Below are positions 1 through 10,699 of a stretch of 64,000 nucleotides of DNA, one piece after another (within the stretch, counting starts at the first letter, position 1; each line of letters opens with the position of its first letter). The DNA lies in NCBI GenBank assembly GCA_947623455.1, contig OX392527.1:31488201-31552200 (forward strand), given 5' to 3'. The position numbers and the translations under genes are program-made. The stretch is from Mimachlamys varia (Eukaryota; Mollusca; Bivalvia; Pectinida; Pectinidae). The notes below the pieces were generated by a model, which was given only the letters and a program-made list of their open reading frames with translations, searched no databases and was not told the origin of the DNA.

Positions 1-2440
1 TTCGTGCCCAAAGTCATACATCAGCCGTAGTTTCTTAACTCGATATAATATTGGTAATCCTTACAAAAGTCATAATAAATACATGAAATATGCGCAGTGT
101 AGTTTATCTGTCTGATCACAGAACTAAATATCAAAGGGACTATATGGGTAACACTTATTGTTAAACAATAACCTAACAAGTTTCATATTTAGATAGCATG
201 TCGCAAAACTTAATCTTTATCTTAATACCAATAATTCAAAGCGACAGCAGCATCTTTAAAAAAATAACTAAAGCTGTAGTTTTTCAATTTATGTATTAGT
301 TACGACCCGTTGCGAATGCATAAATTAACTGACGTCACACATGCGCTCTCCACGAACAACAATAACGTGATGAAGCCAGTAGGGTAGCAATGAAATGATT
401 AGAGTTTGTGCTTATATATAGCTGGCATAGATGATCATGCTGTTTTCTTGTTAATTTGATATAGGCTTTTTAAAACATTTTTATTTTTAAGTGCCTTGTT
501 ACATCCCGAAGTTTATCTTAAAAATGGGATAAAAAACATATGTCTATCCAAAAAAATATTAGCACCTCGTTTGGGCCTCTCCTAGCTAATTTCTTCACCT
601 TCATTGTATATTAGTTCTGAACGTAGCTTATTTTATGTTAGAATATTATCCATAAACGGGAGTTTATATCCATAAACGTAAGAAAAGAGACAAGATGAAA
701 ATATGTAAGAAAGGAAAAACAATGGGTAAATCCTGGCACACATGTCTTTGTGTACAAACACCTTGGTTTTCATTTCTTTGCTGTGTTGGCGCAGGAAAGA
801 ATTTCCCGTGACAGAAAATGTGACTAATTCGACCAAACAGCAGTCGAATAACTCGACATATGTGTCCAAATGTATCGAATTTGATAGTATGGCCGCACAT
901 ATCTCTTTATTTTTGGTCGATTAAAGCAATCATGGCTCTAATATCCTGTTTTCTTTCTGTGAAAATTATGGCAATAGTCCCTTTAACTACGTCCGATACC
1001 GATACTAAGTAATATGCACTGACACTGGTATTAATCGGCGATAGAAGCTTGCTGTATGAAATACTGAATATTGAACAGTTATAACTAACATAGACAATGT
1101 AAAGCGGAACACTTTACAACAAGCATGATATTGACTATATTAAAAGAAACATTGATCATATATAACCGGACATTAAACACATAACATGTCACCAGTACTG
1201 ACCGGGAAAAGACGAACAAAGATCATTAAGGGATTGACATTCATTGAACATGTATAACTAAATAGTTTTCCGTTTAACATTGCCATTTAAAGCTGAACAC
1301 TGGCTTACGATATGAAAATATGCCACTCTATATTCAGCAGCACAAACATTGATCCTTTCATATCAACATTTTTTCAACATGATTTCGCAGTGACCGTATA
1401 TGTACTTCTGAACATATACCATAATCAGTCTTCCATTGCTGGAACACTCGCTAGGTCCTCACCGCAGGACGAAAGTTTTCTACAACAAGAAACTAATTTA
1501 GCAGGCTGGTATGTGGCGGTATTTTAAGTTCCCGGTATGTTATGAATTGTAAGTGCTGAGGTTGATAGGTCAATATTATGTCGTTACATCATTGCAACAT
1601 ACGTAAAGATACAACATATATTGATGTCAGTGCACGTGACGTTATGATTTGTAAGTCACGTGATGTTACAAGATACCAGCGATCCTATCATCTTTCACAA
1701 CACGCCTATTCTAATGTATACGTGTCATCTGAACCGTGACATAACAACACGTCCGATGACATTTGTATTTTCGATCAGAAAGCAGCGTGTTGTTTGATGG
1801 AAGGAGAGCTGGCGATAACACAGCAGACTGTTTCTATACGGTAAATCTCGCGTTGATCCACGTGGCTGCGTGTGCGCGTGCCTCTCCGCGCGATTCACTT
1901 GCCCCCTGGGACATGAAAGGTATCACACTGTTTAAGTGTTTTACCGCCATCCCGTTCTACAAATACATCCACATTATCGGGCTGCAAAATCTACAATGCT
2001 TATATTACACACAAGACGGCAACACTGGTAATAATAATTCTACACAATCCGACAAAGTTGTTTTTAAGAAATACACAGTATATGTATTATAATACAATAT
2101 ACATCTTTTAATACAAAACGTGAACATGACTGATGATGTACCGTTTTAGACTTATTTAGTATATAAACTGAATTATTAAAAGCTTTTATCACCGACCATG
2201 TCCTGCTTTTCACCAAGTGTTAAGTTATGTAACCGGCTTGTATCTCACATTGTGTATAGAAAAAGGACACATTTCACAAAAATTTTAGTCACGACGTTGT
2301 GCAGTAAATTGAACATTTATAACTATATATTTACAGTCTACACTGACATTCACTTGATAACCATTGTTCCACTGACTATCATTATCACCTCATAACTGTA
2401 GTAAAACACTTGTCAAATTTCTATGACGTCGACAACAACA
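1..2440. other. Intergenic AT-rich DNA, no supported gene
   Basis: No reading frame here has recognisable protein similarity, composition or splice context. The longest frame, at 1763-2092 (109 codons), resembles nothing I know, so I do not call it a gene. The sequence is AT-rich throughout. Confidence 0.6.
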
Positions 2441-2445
2441 CATGT

Positions 2446-2538
2446 GGGCGGAGCTATGCAAATCCTCCAATATGAAAAACAATTGTGTGGCGTCACCAAC
2501 AATAAACCTGGGCGGAGCTAACAACGATTTATGCAAAT
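2446..2538 (+). promoter_or_regulatory. Paired GC-box and octamer motifs
   Basis: GGGCGGAGC occurs at 2446-2454 and 2510-2518. Each copy is followed by the octamer ATGCAAAT, at 2456-2463 and 2531-2538. The octamer is the known POU/Oct-factor site of histone H2B and snRNA enhancers. No gene is recognised nearby, so this may be a promoter fragment or part of a dispersed repeat. Confidence 0.25.
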
Positions 2539-2662
2539 CTCATGCTGTTATATTTCTTGAACCATTCTCACGTTTATTAGTTTTGAAATGAAATTTGTTT
2601 CCCGAAGTTGGGACTATATAATGAACAAAATAGAACATTTCACAGAAAGATACTGTAAATAT

Positions 2663-2795
2663 AAGGATAAACTTTCTATGTTGTTTACTCTATCGGGGGA
2701 GAACTACAATGAAAAACGGGTAAATTATATTGAATTCACCCGTTTTCCATTGTAGTTATCCCCGATAACATAAACAAAATGGAAAGTTAATCCTT
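2663..2795. repeat. Near-perfect palindromic (foldback) element, copy 1
   Basis: The arms begin AAGGATAAACTTTC and, read from the other end, AAGGATTAACTTTCC. They pair over almost the whole 133 bp with practically no loop; the centre is near 2729. The right arm resembles the arm of the palindrome at 22991-23148 (shared AAGGATTAACTT start, TATGTTAT core, GAAAACGG/GAACGG block), so the two are diverged members of one family. It has no coding capacity and is probably a foldback MITE. I found no clear target duplication. Confidence 0.7.
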
Positions 2796-2830
2796 AAATA
2801 ATGAATAATTGTAATGTATAACTTATGGTA

Positions 2831-3206
2831 TTAAAGGCCCAATATATATGTACGTAACTTTCGGCAAATCTTGATGCGAAATTCAAGCTTAATAGCTTAT
2901 TATATTTATAGATTTAGTTAAGATTAACTGATATCAGCAATATGCAAGATGAATTATTACGCGGTTACAGGTACAGCAGCAATTGGAACACGGTATTTGT
3001 AAAAACGCGTCCATTTCGAAATGTCTTCAACATTAAACTTTTGCCTGAATTATTTGCAATCTTGGATTTTTTGTCAAGAGTTTCGTGTTAGTTACCGCTC
3101 AAGTTAACTTCTTTTTAGGTTTATTTTTGCATAGTTATCAACGGTGTTTTTCATAGTTTTCAGAATCCTGAAAAATTTCCTGAAGTTACGTATATTGGGC
3201 CTTTAA
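2831..3206. mobile_element. TTAA-flanked MITE with TTAAAGG termini
   Basis: The element is bounded by TTAA at 2831-2834 and 3203-3206. The inverted termini read TTAAAGGCCCAATATA and, from the right end, TTAAAGGCCCAATATACG, and similarity continues into GTACGTAACTT / CGTAACTT. A TTAA target with termini TTAAAGG is the hallmark of T2/Kolobok-type MITEs (established knowledge). At 376 bp without a transposase frame it is non-autonomous. Confidence 0.7.
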
Positions 3207-3709
3207 GTTGAAAATAAAACTTGACAGTCATTGTGCTGACATTCACACTGATCAAAGCCTAATAGAATGTACATGTATATAAAGGAACATTTGATATTTT
3301 AGCATGGTCGTTTGAAAATGAAAAAGTAATATTGGAAATCGGGACTTTGGTAATGAAAAGGTGGACAGCGACAATTTGAAGCGACACGTTAACTTAGCAT
3401 TATTACATACAAGCTGAACATTATTAATTTTGAAATATATTTGTATGGCTGAAAATTAGCCATTCAAGCTGATGAGAGGAAAGGTTTGTTGTGTACCACA
3501 TTAAACTTATACTTTACGTTGAGAATGCAAAGATGAACGTTGATTATGTAAAATGAACCACTAAATATATTGTACTAACGAGAGACAATGTATGTCACGA
3601 GAAGCTGAGTATTGACCATGTAGATAAGAAGAACGTTTACCATGTAGATCTGAATATTACTCCTGTAAATCTTAATATTTATCTTGTAAAACACAAATCA
3701 TAGATTACT

Positions 3710-3962
3710 AAAGCGTCAACAAAACCATGACCGACATCAAAATTGATTAAACTAGAGGCAAAATATTAAAAAAAAAAGGAAAGATCCTTCTGCAGACCCT
3801 CGTAAAAGAACAAGGGAATAAGACCAGGTGTTCCAGAAGAGTAAACGTCTTCTCCTTCATCGGCGACACCCACCATGTAAATCTTTGTCACATCCAAGTA
3901 AACATCAACCTCAAAATGAGAACCAGAATCATTGTCAATCACAACAAGTAAGCACAACAATA
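3710..3962 (-). repeat. Dispersed repeat family R, copy 1
   Basis: On the minus strand this carries a conserved tract encoding YSSGTPGLIPLFFYEG. The 64-codon frame through it is shared in nucleotide sequence with copies at 4515-4690 (-), 9145-9290, 33160-33420 and 62350-62580. The other copies have stops and indels, so I read it as a dispersed non-coding repeat, possibly the remnant of a coding ancestor. It is not a gene. Confidence 0.5.
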
Positions 3963-4514
3963 AGCAAAGTAAAAAACGTCCATCTTCATATTAGATAAAG
4001 ATACAGAATACACGGAACAAAACTGAACATTTACGGAAAAACTGATAAATGATCATGTAAGGATAATACGTGTTGAACGATAATATTGACAATGCTCTGT
4101 AGAACATTAACTTCTGTTATTCTGAACATATCTGTAGTTTTGACACTGTTCGTTGAACATATAATGCTTAACATTGTTCATGAGATACTAAACCTCAAAT
4201 CATGTATACAGTTAGACAATGAACGTGTTGAAATATTTACACAGACCAAGCATGTTATGTAACGATGAACATAATACTGATCATAAAAGGCTACATTCTA
4301 GCATACATATGGAAAGCATAACCTTAACTATGTGACACTGTACATTTGAAACTTAAAAAACAAAACAGACGTTCGAAATCATAAAAACAGCCTGAGACGA
4401 ATGTTTGCTTTTCCAGTTCAATGTATTTTTTCAACACTCCTGACGAGTCGTGTAAAAAATATGGGGAAATGTGTACGTCTATAACGAGTCTAAGACTTAA
4501 AACAAAACAAACAA

Positions 4515-4690
4515 AAAAGCAAGCGTCAAGACAACCATAATCAAAACTTAAAGTTTTACACGTAGACTCTTGAAAAGTTTAGTTTGGTAAGCGTCATCTC
4601 TTTCATCGATGACACTCGCCATGCAAATCTATGTTACATTCAAGTAAATGTCTCCTCCTCAATGTAAGAACTGAGGTATTCACAACATAA
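4515..4690 (-). repeat. Dispersed repeat family R, copy 2
   Basis: The reverse complement shares the blocks CTTGAATGTAACA, ATTTGCATGG and GTGTCATCGATGAAAG with copy 1, which lies only 550 bp away in the same orientation. The SGTPGLI-encoding core is degenerate here. Confidence 0.45.
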
Positions 4691-4699
4691 CATGGCATA

Positions 4700-5437
4700 C
4701 TAATGATCATATTCATAAACATTCAACTTCAAATCTTTTTGAAATGCCAAACAATTAACATATCTATACACATTATAGCAACACATTAAAACAGGTCATG
4801 TTCACAGAAGCATAGTGAAGTAGCTTGTAGGTCAACAGGATATAACAATATTATTCCCGTAAATTCTGTTTTATCAAACAGGATTTGGTGTGTTTGATAT
4901 AACTTCAATATGTTAACTTGATCATCAGTTAATGTTAGGAGTCATATTTTGTTTAAATGTTCTTTTATTTTTGTTTCATCATTTTTTGATTGTTTTAAAT
5001 ATATATTGTATTATTTAATATTCATAATATTGTATATGTTATTGACTAAAACAAATAGAGCAACCGTTAGAAAAAAAGACAAAAAAAACAACAAGCAAAA
5101 ACCAAAAACAAAAAGTCCGTCCCACCTAAGTTTGTGGCTGAGGATTTTTAGTACAACAACAAAAGGTAATTAGGAACAATAAAACGTTGTGTGCGTATTA
5201 AATCTGCATCGTTCCCGACATACTGATAAAATAATACTGCTAATAATTCGAGGTTCTTATGTATACCGCTTCATCACAAGCTAGTGGTTTAAAAACAGTT
5301 CTCAAACTATTATCATTGGTTACAATGTATAGGGTCTTAGCAACCAGCCAATATATTTCTAAACTCCCCGAAGAGCATGTTTTGGATGCCGCGTTTTCGG
5401 CGCTTACAGCTAACAATCAACAATCTCTACATAGTTG
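4700..5437. other. Intergenic, upstream of gene 1
   Basis: AT-rich with homopolymer-rich stretches near 5070-5110. No gene is supported. The last 150 bases may contain the gene 1 promoter, since a candidate first exon follows, but no clear TATA box is visible. Confidence 0.4.
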
Positions 5438-5517
5438 TCTCCCCTTTAGTCGCTATCACTTTGAATGAAACGACACGCAGATATTGCTGATATCCGGGAT
5501 ACATGTAGCTGGGGAAG
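5438..5517 (+). other. Candidate 5' non-coding exon of gene 1
   Basis: This stretch matches 10600-10689 upstream of gene 2: TAGTCGCTATC, ATTGCTGATATCC and GGATA are shared, and both end in AG followed by a GTAAT splice donor (GT at 5518-5519 here). Gene 1's large coding exon begins at an acceptor (AG at 7142-7143) 19 bases before its ATG, so an upstream non-coding exon is required, and this is the best candidate. The transcription start is not determined. Confidence 0.45.
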
Positions 5518-6226
5518 GTAATGTATATCTTGGTTATTGAGCATACAAAGCTACTTATAGAAAATACGCGACGATGTTGATGGTATTATTGAAAATGAAA
5601 TGTTAATGACAGAACGTGAACAGTCTGACAAAGCATGCGCATGAGAACTGAATGGTATAACATGAGCATAACATATATTGGCAGGACATGTGCAGCGAAG
5701 ATAATGGCATAACATGTTGAGAAAATGATACAATACTCGTTTTGAAACTGTATGTGAGTCTATATCTGTATGTGAATAACGGAAGGACATAAGTTATGCA
5801 GTTACCATTAGAGACCATGAACATCAAAGTTAATCAAAAACAATTAATACGAACGATTTGAAATCCTAGCTTCGCACACATTCATCTATATTGCACTTGA
5901 GATATTGCTGCATGATATTAGGATAAACACAAGACACGGCACATCAACAGCATTGAGACATAACTGAAATGAAACGATCATTTATCATTAGATGGTTTAG
6001 CTGGTATTCAAAGGTACCATTCATTCAAACACTATGAAAAAATAATCTCCATAGAAGTTCACGATTAGGACCGTCATTATTACCATAAATATTAACACTA
6101 ATGAACCGTTCTAGCGCTTATTGTCAATTATCAGGGTAGACGGCTATAAACATTTGCTCATTCAGGAGATGACCGAGTTTCGAATAGTGTTTACATGTAT
6201 ACTTTATTTTGTCAAACGTAAGAGTA

Positions 6227-6365
6227 TTAGGCCAACATATCGATGATAACAAGGTGTTATACAAGCTGAAGCTGATAGCACAGGATGAGGCCAGACATAA
6301 TGATCACAAGATAGTGAGTGTTTACCTGTCCCTGATTTCGACATCACTGATAACCATTGAATAAG
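6227..6365 (+). other. Conserved non-coding block in the gene 1 5' intron
   Basis: Matches 12843-12975 at the equivalent place upstream of gene 2. Shared segments include ATCGATGATAACAA, AGCTGATAG, ATCACAAGATAGTG and TTACCTG. It may be residual similarity from the tandem duplication or a retained enhancer; the sequence alone does not separate these. Confidence 0.4.
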
Positions 6366-6369
6366 ATGT

Positions 6370-7143
6370 CACGTGACAAGAATCTCAGTGAAACGTAACT
6401 CAGACTCCGTACTATAATCATGCGATGGTGTTCGAACAGCTTAATCGGTCTTGCAAACAACACTTTTGGTATAATATATCTAAACATAGTATGGGTCAAA
6501 GAGGTAATATAAACGATAGTTTTCCAAATAACACTGGATCCTTACAAATGGACATTTATAGGATACGAATTACTTAAAATTTTATAAAGGGCAAAGAAGT
6601 AATTCCAACGGTGTAGACAAACTGGTGCTGTCAAATTTTCGGAGCAATTCGCTCCTTTGTCAAGACACAGAAAACGTAAAATAATTAAATTACATAAAAA
6701 CAATACTGAAAGTATAGGAATAAATTTTAAATTCATAAGCCCCTCCGCTTATACATATTACATACATAAAAACAAAGATTTTTACTTCAGTTCTGTAAAC
6801 AGACACTAAAAGGCAATCATTGTAAAACAAAATAGCGATGATTTCTTCAAATACTATGTTTTTTAACCTAATACTCTTTCTGTTTGGTCAACAGCACCGT
6901 GTCAAAAGTGATTCTGCTATATATTCGTTGTATTTCCATAATTGTTCAATAAATCCTAAAACGGTGACTCAATTTTGGCACGGTGCTGTATATGTCAAGG
7001 AAAATCGATAGTAGACATTTGAATGATAACAAACCTTAAGTACATTCAATAGTCATAAAAACGTGTGTTGGACTAAAACAAAGAATGTATTATTTTGTAT
7101 ACCCATTCGTATATTATTTTAGAAACTCCCTATCTACTTCCAG
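6370..7143. other. Putative 5' intron of gene 1, distal part
   Basis: AT-rich with no gene seen. It ends in a pyrimidine-rich tract and the acceptor CTTCCAG at 7137-7143, directly before the first coding exon. Confidence 0.45.
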
Positions 7144-7162
7144 AATAAGCCCAAACGTCACG

Positions 7163-8706
7163 ATGACTGCCTCTACGTGGTTATTTATATGTGTACTTAC
7201 GATTGGTTCATCACTGATAGAAAGTATGGAGACGAAGACCATACAGACTCCCGTGGGGAAGATGATGGGTCTGAAGGTCGATATAACAGCATTAGATAGC
7301 TACGTCTACCAGTTCCGCCGCATTCCGTATGCCAAACCGCCTGTTGGGGATCTCCGATTTGCCAAGCCGCAACCGTTAGCGCCCTGGAACGACACACTCA
7401 ACGCCACATATTTCGGACCGAACTGTATGCAGACAATTCTTAATCCGGACGATCCCTTATTACCCAACAAAATATTGTCTGAAGACTGTTTGGTGTTGAA
7501 TGTGTATGTGCCACCTAATACGACTGAGAACAGCAAGAAGCCTGTGATGCTCTACATCCACGGTGGAAGCTATATAGCAGGCGCTGGTATGCTTTACGAC
7601 GGTTCCTGTCTCGCTATCCATGGCGACCAGGTAGTAGTCACCATCAATTATAGGCTCGGTATCTGGGGCTTCCTTTCTACAGGTGACGCCAATTTTCCCG
7701 GAAACTTTGGTCTTTGGGACCAACGGCTAGCTATGCAGTGGACAAGGGCCAACATAAAAGCATTTGGTGGCGATCCCGACCTTGTAACTATCTTTGGGGA
7801 GTCTGCAGGTGGATTTAGTGTTGCTATTCACTCCATATCTCCTTTAAACAAAGGTTTGTTTAAAAGAGCCATGTCTCATAGTGGAACAGCTAACTCTTTT
7901 TTCGCCGTGGCACAAAGTAAAGTAGCGAAATTAGCACAAGTTGGAATAGGTCTTTTTGTAAAATGTGTGGATGTAGAAAACAGCGCCAAGTTTTTACAAT
8001 GCATGCGAACAAAAAGCTCCCAAGAGTTGCTCGAGGTTTCTGTCAATGTTGCTAATTTAACATTTAACGACATACACCATCTACATTACGCCCTGCCATT
8101 GGCACCTGTTATCGATGGTGATTTTATCAAAGAAAATCCTGCAAAAACCCTGAATGACCCTTCAAGTCCAGGGATGCAGTTTTTCAGATCACTTGATTAC
8201 GTAGACGGTGATGTGAATTCAGAAGGATCTCTCCTTTTCCAAGAGCCACTCTATTCCTTTCAAAAACCAAATCATTTTAATATATCGGAGGGAATCCCAT
8301 ATAGGATACTGTGTGATGACATCATCGAGACCATCGTGAAGGAGGTCTTCAATAACAACCGCACCCTTAGGTCTGTTGCTTGTGCTAGATACAAGTCCGC
8401 GAGTGGGGATGGGGTCGAGCAAAGTCGACTTGCTGTTAACTTGTTCAGCGACATTTTCTTCTTCACGCCTGGCGTACTAACACTGAATGCACACGCCGGT
8501 GGAACCGGAAGTACATACCAGTGGCTGTTTTCTCGAATGAGCAAGTATGGTTTCGGTTCTCCATATCCCAAGTGGTTCACTGGAACAGGTCATGCTGGAG
8601 AGTTAGCCTTCCTGTTCGGGATAATACGAGACCCGGACATTGTCCCTTCAGACAAAAACCTGGCCTATCAGATGATGTCCTACTGGTCAAACTTTGCAAG
8701 GACAGG
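7163..8706 (+). CDS. Gene 1: type-B carboxylesterase, coding exon 1 of 2
   Basis: Encodes residues 1-515 of a 565-aa alpha/beta-hydrolase that should hydrolyse carboxylic esters outside the cell. A hydrophobic signal peptide covers about residues 1-21. Type-B esterase marks follow in order: EDCLVLNVYVP (107-117), the oxyanion HGG (133-135), and FGESAGG (211-217) with nucleophile Ser214. The acid Glu354 lies in NSEGSLL and His477 in GTGHAGELAFLFG. Likely disulphides are C88-C109 and C268-C280. No Trp lies between C88 and C109, where acetylcholinesterases carry the choline-binding Trp, so cholinesterase activity is doubtful. Several N-glycosylation sites are present. I chose the ATG at 7163 because the acceptor lies at 7143 and gene 2 has the same ATG context; an in-frame ATG at 7085 lies in the intron. 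The donor is GT at 8707. Gene 2 is a close tandem copy. Confidence 0.9.
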
Positions 8707-9144
8707 GTAGGTTCTATTTTTTAAAAAAACAAAATGATTAATATTGCGGAAAATCTTCTAGTCAAAGTCAAGGTAAAGAACGGTCAAAAACGGGGTAGAT
8801 TCTGTTTTGCTTAGATTTCATCTATCACCCATAAGTTCATAGGTTTGCTCTAACCACATTACAAAATTATTTTCATGGCTTCAAAGTTTTCCTGGTGTTC
8901 TCTAACCGTGACCGAAATTCTCGCCGGATTCTTCGATGTTTGTGAGCTCGAGGTTGCAGTTGTTGTATTTATTTAGAGTGCATTTGGGCAATATGTCTAT
9001 GATTTTGACACCTGGCTTAACCTAACCCGGCCCAATGAGGTTTAGTGAAGTTGTTTTCAGCGGTTGAGAGTTCAATCACTGCAGATCATTTACACTCTTT
9101 ATTTGACAAAGGAAACTGACAATTCCGAAATATCGAAAGAAATT

Positions 9145-9290
9145 CCTGTTTATGTTCAAAACACCTGGTCCTATTCCCTCGTAGATTTTCAATGATTTCT
9201 GTGTAAATCTTGTCCGTATAGTATAATCGATTTTGAGTCTGGATTATGATTTTGTTGACGCTGCGGTATTTTCTGATTTTTTCAGTCTTC
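9145..9290 (+). repeat. Dispersed repeat family R, copy 3, in gene 1's coding intron
   Basis: Shares AACACCTGGTCCTATTCCCT and AATCGATTTTGAGT with copies 1 and 4. The flanking intron sequence (GACAAAGGAAAC to the left, AGTCTTCAC to the right) is also present in gene 2's intron near 16220-16300, but gene 2 lacks this repeat. It therefore probably arrived after the gene 1/gene 2 duplication. Confidence 0.5.
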
Positions 9291-9356
9291 ACTCTTTTTG
9301 TATACATTGCAAAGATTGATTGATTGATTGATTGATTATGCTTACATTTTTTTCAG

Positions 9357-9510
9357 AAATCCCAACACAGGGCTACCTGTGAAGGTCCAATGGCCCGGAT
9401 ACAATGTCCAAGATGGCCGTTTTATCAGTCTAAACGAGACAATAAGTACTGAAGAGAAACTATACAAAGACAGAGTTGGATTTTGGGCATCCGTGTTACC
9501 AAAAGCATAA
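9357..9510 (+). CDS. Gene 1: carboxylesterase, last coding exon
   Basis: Begins after the acceptor TTTTTTTCAG (AG at 9355-9356). The split glycine codon GG/A joins it in frame with the previous exon, giving NFARTG then NPNTGLP. It encodes the final 50 residues, including the family-typical VQWPGYN and DRVGFWASVLP, and stops at TAA 9508-9510. There is no hydrophobic tail, which suggests a soluble secreted enzyme, unlike genes 3 and 4. A (GATT)n microsatellite at about 9314-9338 lies just upstream of the acceptor. The whole CDS is 1,698 nt including the stop. Confidence 0.88.
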
Positions 9511-9763
9511 CACCAACTCACATTCATTTTCTCCATCCTGCATATCATCGTTCTCTATTATCAATAGCTGTGCACCTTCCCTAAGCACCATTAATCTGCC
9601 CTCTATCTCCCAATCACATTCACACAATTACCGTTCTCAGTGATGCATATACACTGTACCCGTCCTCAATCCAACCAGAGACACGTACCATTTGATACCC
9701 TTAGTGCCGCACATCTAAATCCTCTTCTCTGTTATACGTGTATGTACTCCTTATTTATGTACC

Positions 9764-9769
9764 AATAAA
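9764..9769 (+). terminator. Poly(A) signal of gene 1
   Basis: AATAAA lies 254 bases after the stop codon, giving a plausible 3' UTR of about 270 bases. Confidence 0.6.
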
Positions 9770-9779
9770 ACAATTACGG

Positions 9780-10599
9780 TAACAACAGTTAGTCGAGTTG
9801 TTTTTTAAATTAATAGTTAGTCGTAGTTGTCAAACATTTACATGCATAGCATACCATGTACACATTTGCTATCGTATTTTAAGTAGAGCCGTGACACTGA
9901 CAGTGGGACTGTTGTAGTTGAATATTTAGTAGTCCTCTTACAGTTAAACTGTTGTAGCTGTAGTTTTTATTTAACCTCTTAAAATCGGACTGTGAAAGTT
10001 GTTTGTTCATTTTCAAAATTATTTAATATACAGTACTACATGTATATCTTATCGTTGATTTTAAACACCTTTCAGTCAGAACTAGAAGTGAATTGGCTAA
10101 TACTTCCGAGTGTTGTGGGTCTGATATTCCAAGTTTTATACTTCTGACTATCTAAGATTTATCACGAAATCTTACTTTTAATTTAAAAATAATTTGGTTT
10201 ATCTTAGCTACAGTGTAATCTTCGCTTTCTGAACAGTTTATACATGTTAACTATACTGTCAATTAAATGTAGTCGACTGATAATCTATTTAACATTTTCT
10301 TAACTTAATATTTCACATCAGAAACACGTGATTGCGAAAACTTAATATTGTTATCTAATATTCTACGTCAAAAGCACTTGCTGCTGTTTGATTTTATGTC
10401 TAGTACGCCTATGGTGACTAAATATTCTACTTCAGAAACATGTCACTTCGTATTCATTCATATACTACATGTAAATTCAGTATTCCAAATCAAAAGCATG
10501 TGATTATGTAAATGTTCACAAAGTTTTGTGATATTCTACATCAGAAACGTGAGTAAATTGGAAAATGATTATGTTACTAACTTTGCGCATGTACAGAAA
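9780..10599. other. Spacer between genes 1 and 2
   Basis: AT-rich with no gene. The motif TATTCTAC(A/G/T)TCAGAA recurs loosely between about 10310 and 10550 (for example near 10360, 10425, 10535), suggesting an old degenerate tandem repeat of roughly 60-110 bp. Confidence 0.35.
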
Positions 10600-10689
10600 C
10601 TGCTAAACAAACGGGCTATCACCTCTGTAGTCGCTATCGGTCTACAGACAACGATACACCGATAATTGCTGATATCCTGGATAACGTAG
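10600..10689 (+). other. Candidate 5' non-coding exon of gene 2
   Basis: Paralogous to 5438-5517. It ends at ACGTAG followed by the donor GTAATATATG (GT at 10690-10691). It would splice to the acceptor at 14083, 19 bases before gene 2's ATG, across an intron of about 3.4 kb. Confidence 0.45.
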
Positions 10690-10699
10690 GTAATATATG

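Noticed and set aside
1763..2092. A 109-codon frame as a gene
   Set aside because: No recognisable similarity, no signal peptide or domain, and chance frames of this size are expected over 64 kb.
3766..3960. A 64-codon minus strand gene containing SGTPGLI
   Set aside because: The same nucleotide sequence is dispersed in five places with stops and indels in the others, so it is treated as a repeat.
7085..7162. Upstream in-frame ATG starts (7085, 30496 and 54821)
   Set aside because: They lie in predicted intron sequence before conserved splice acceptors. The ATGs just after the acceptors are conserved between paralogues and begin clear signal peptides.
7163..9510. Acetylcholinesterase or neuroligin identity for the esterases
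   Set aside because: Neuroligins lose the catalytic triad, which is present here. The choline-binding Trp expected in the first Cys loop is absent, so a generic type-B carboxylesterase call is safer.
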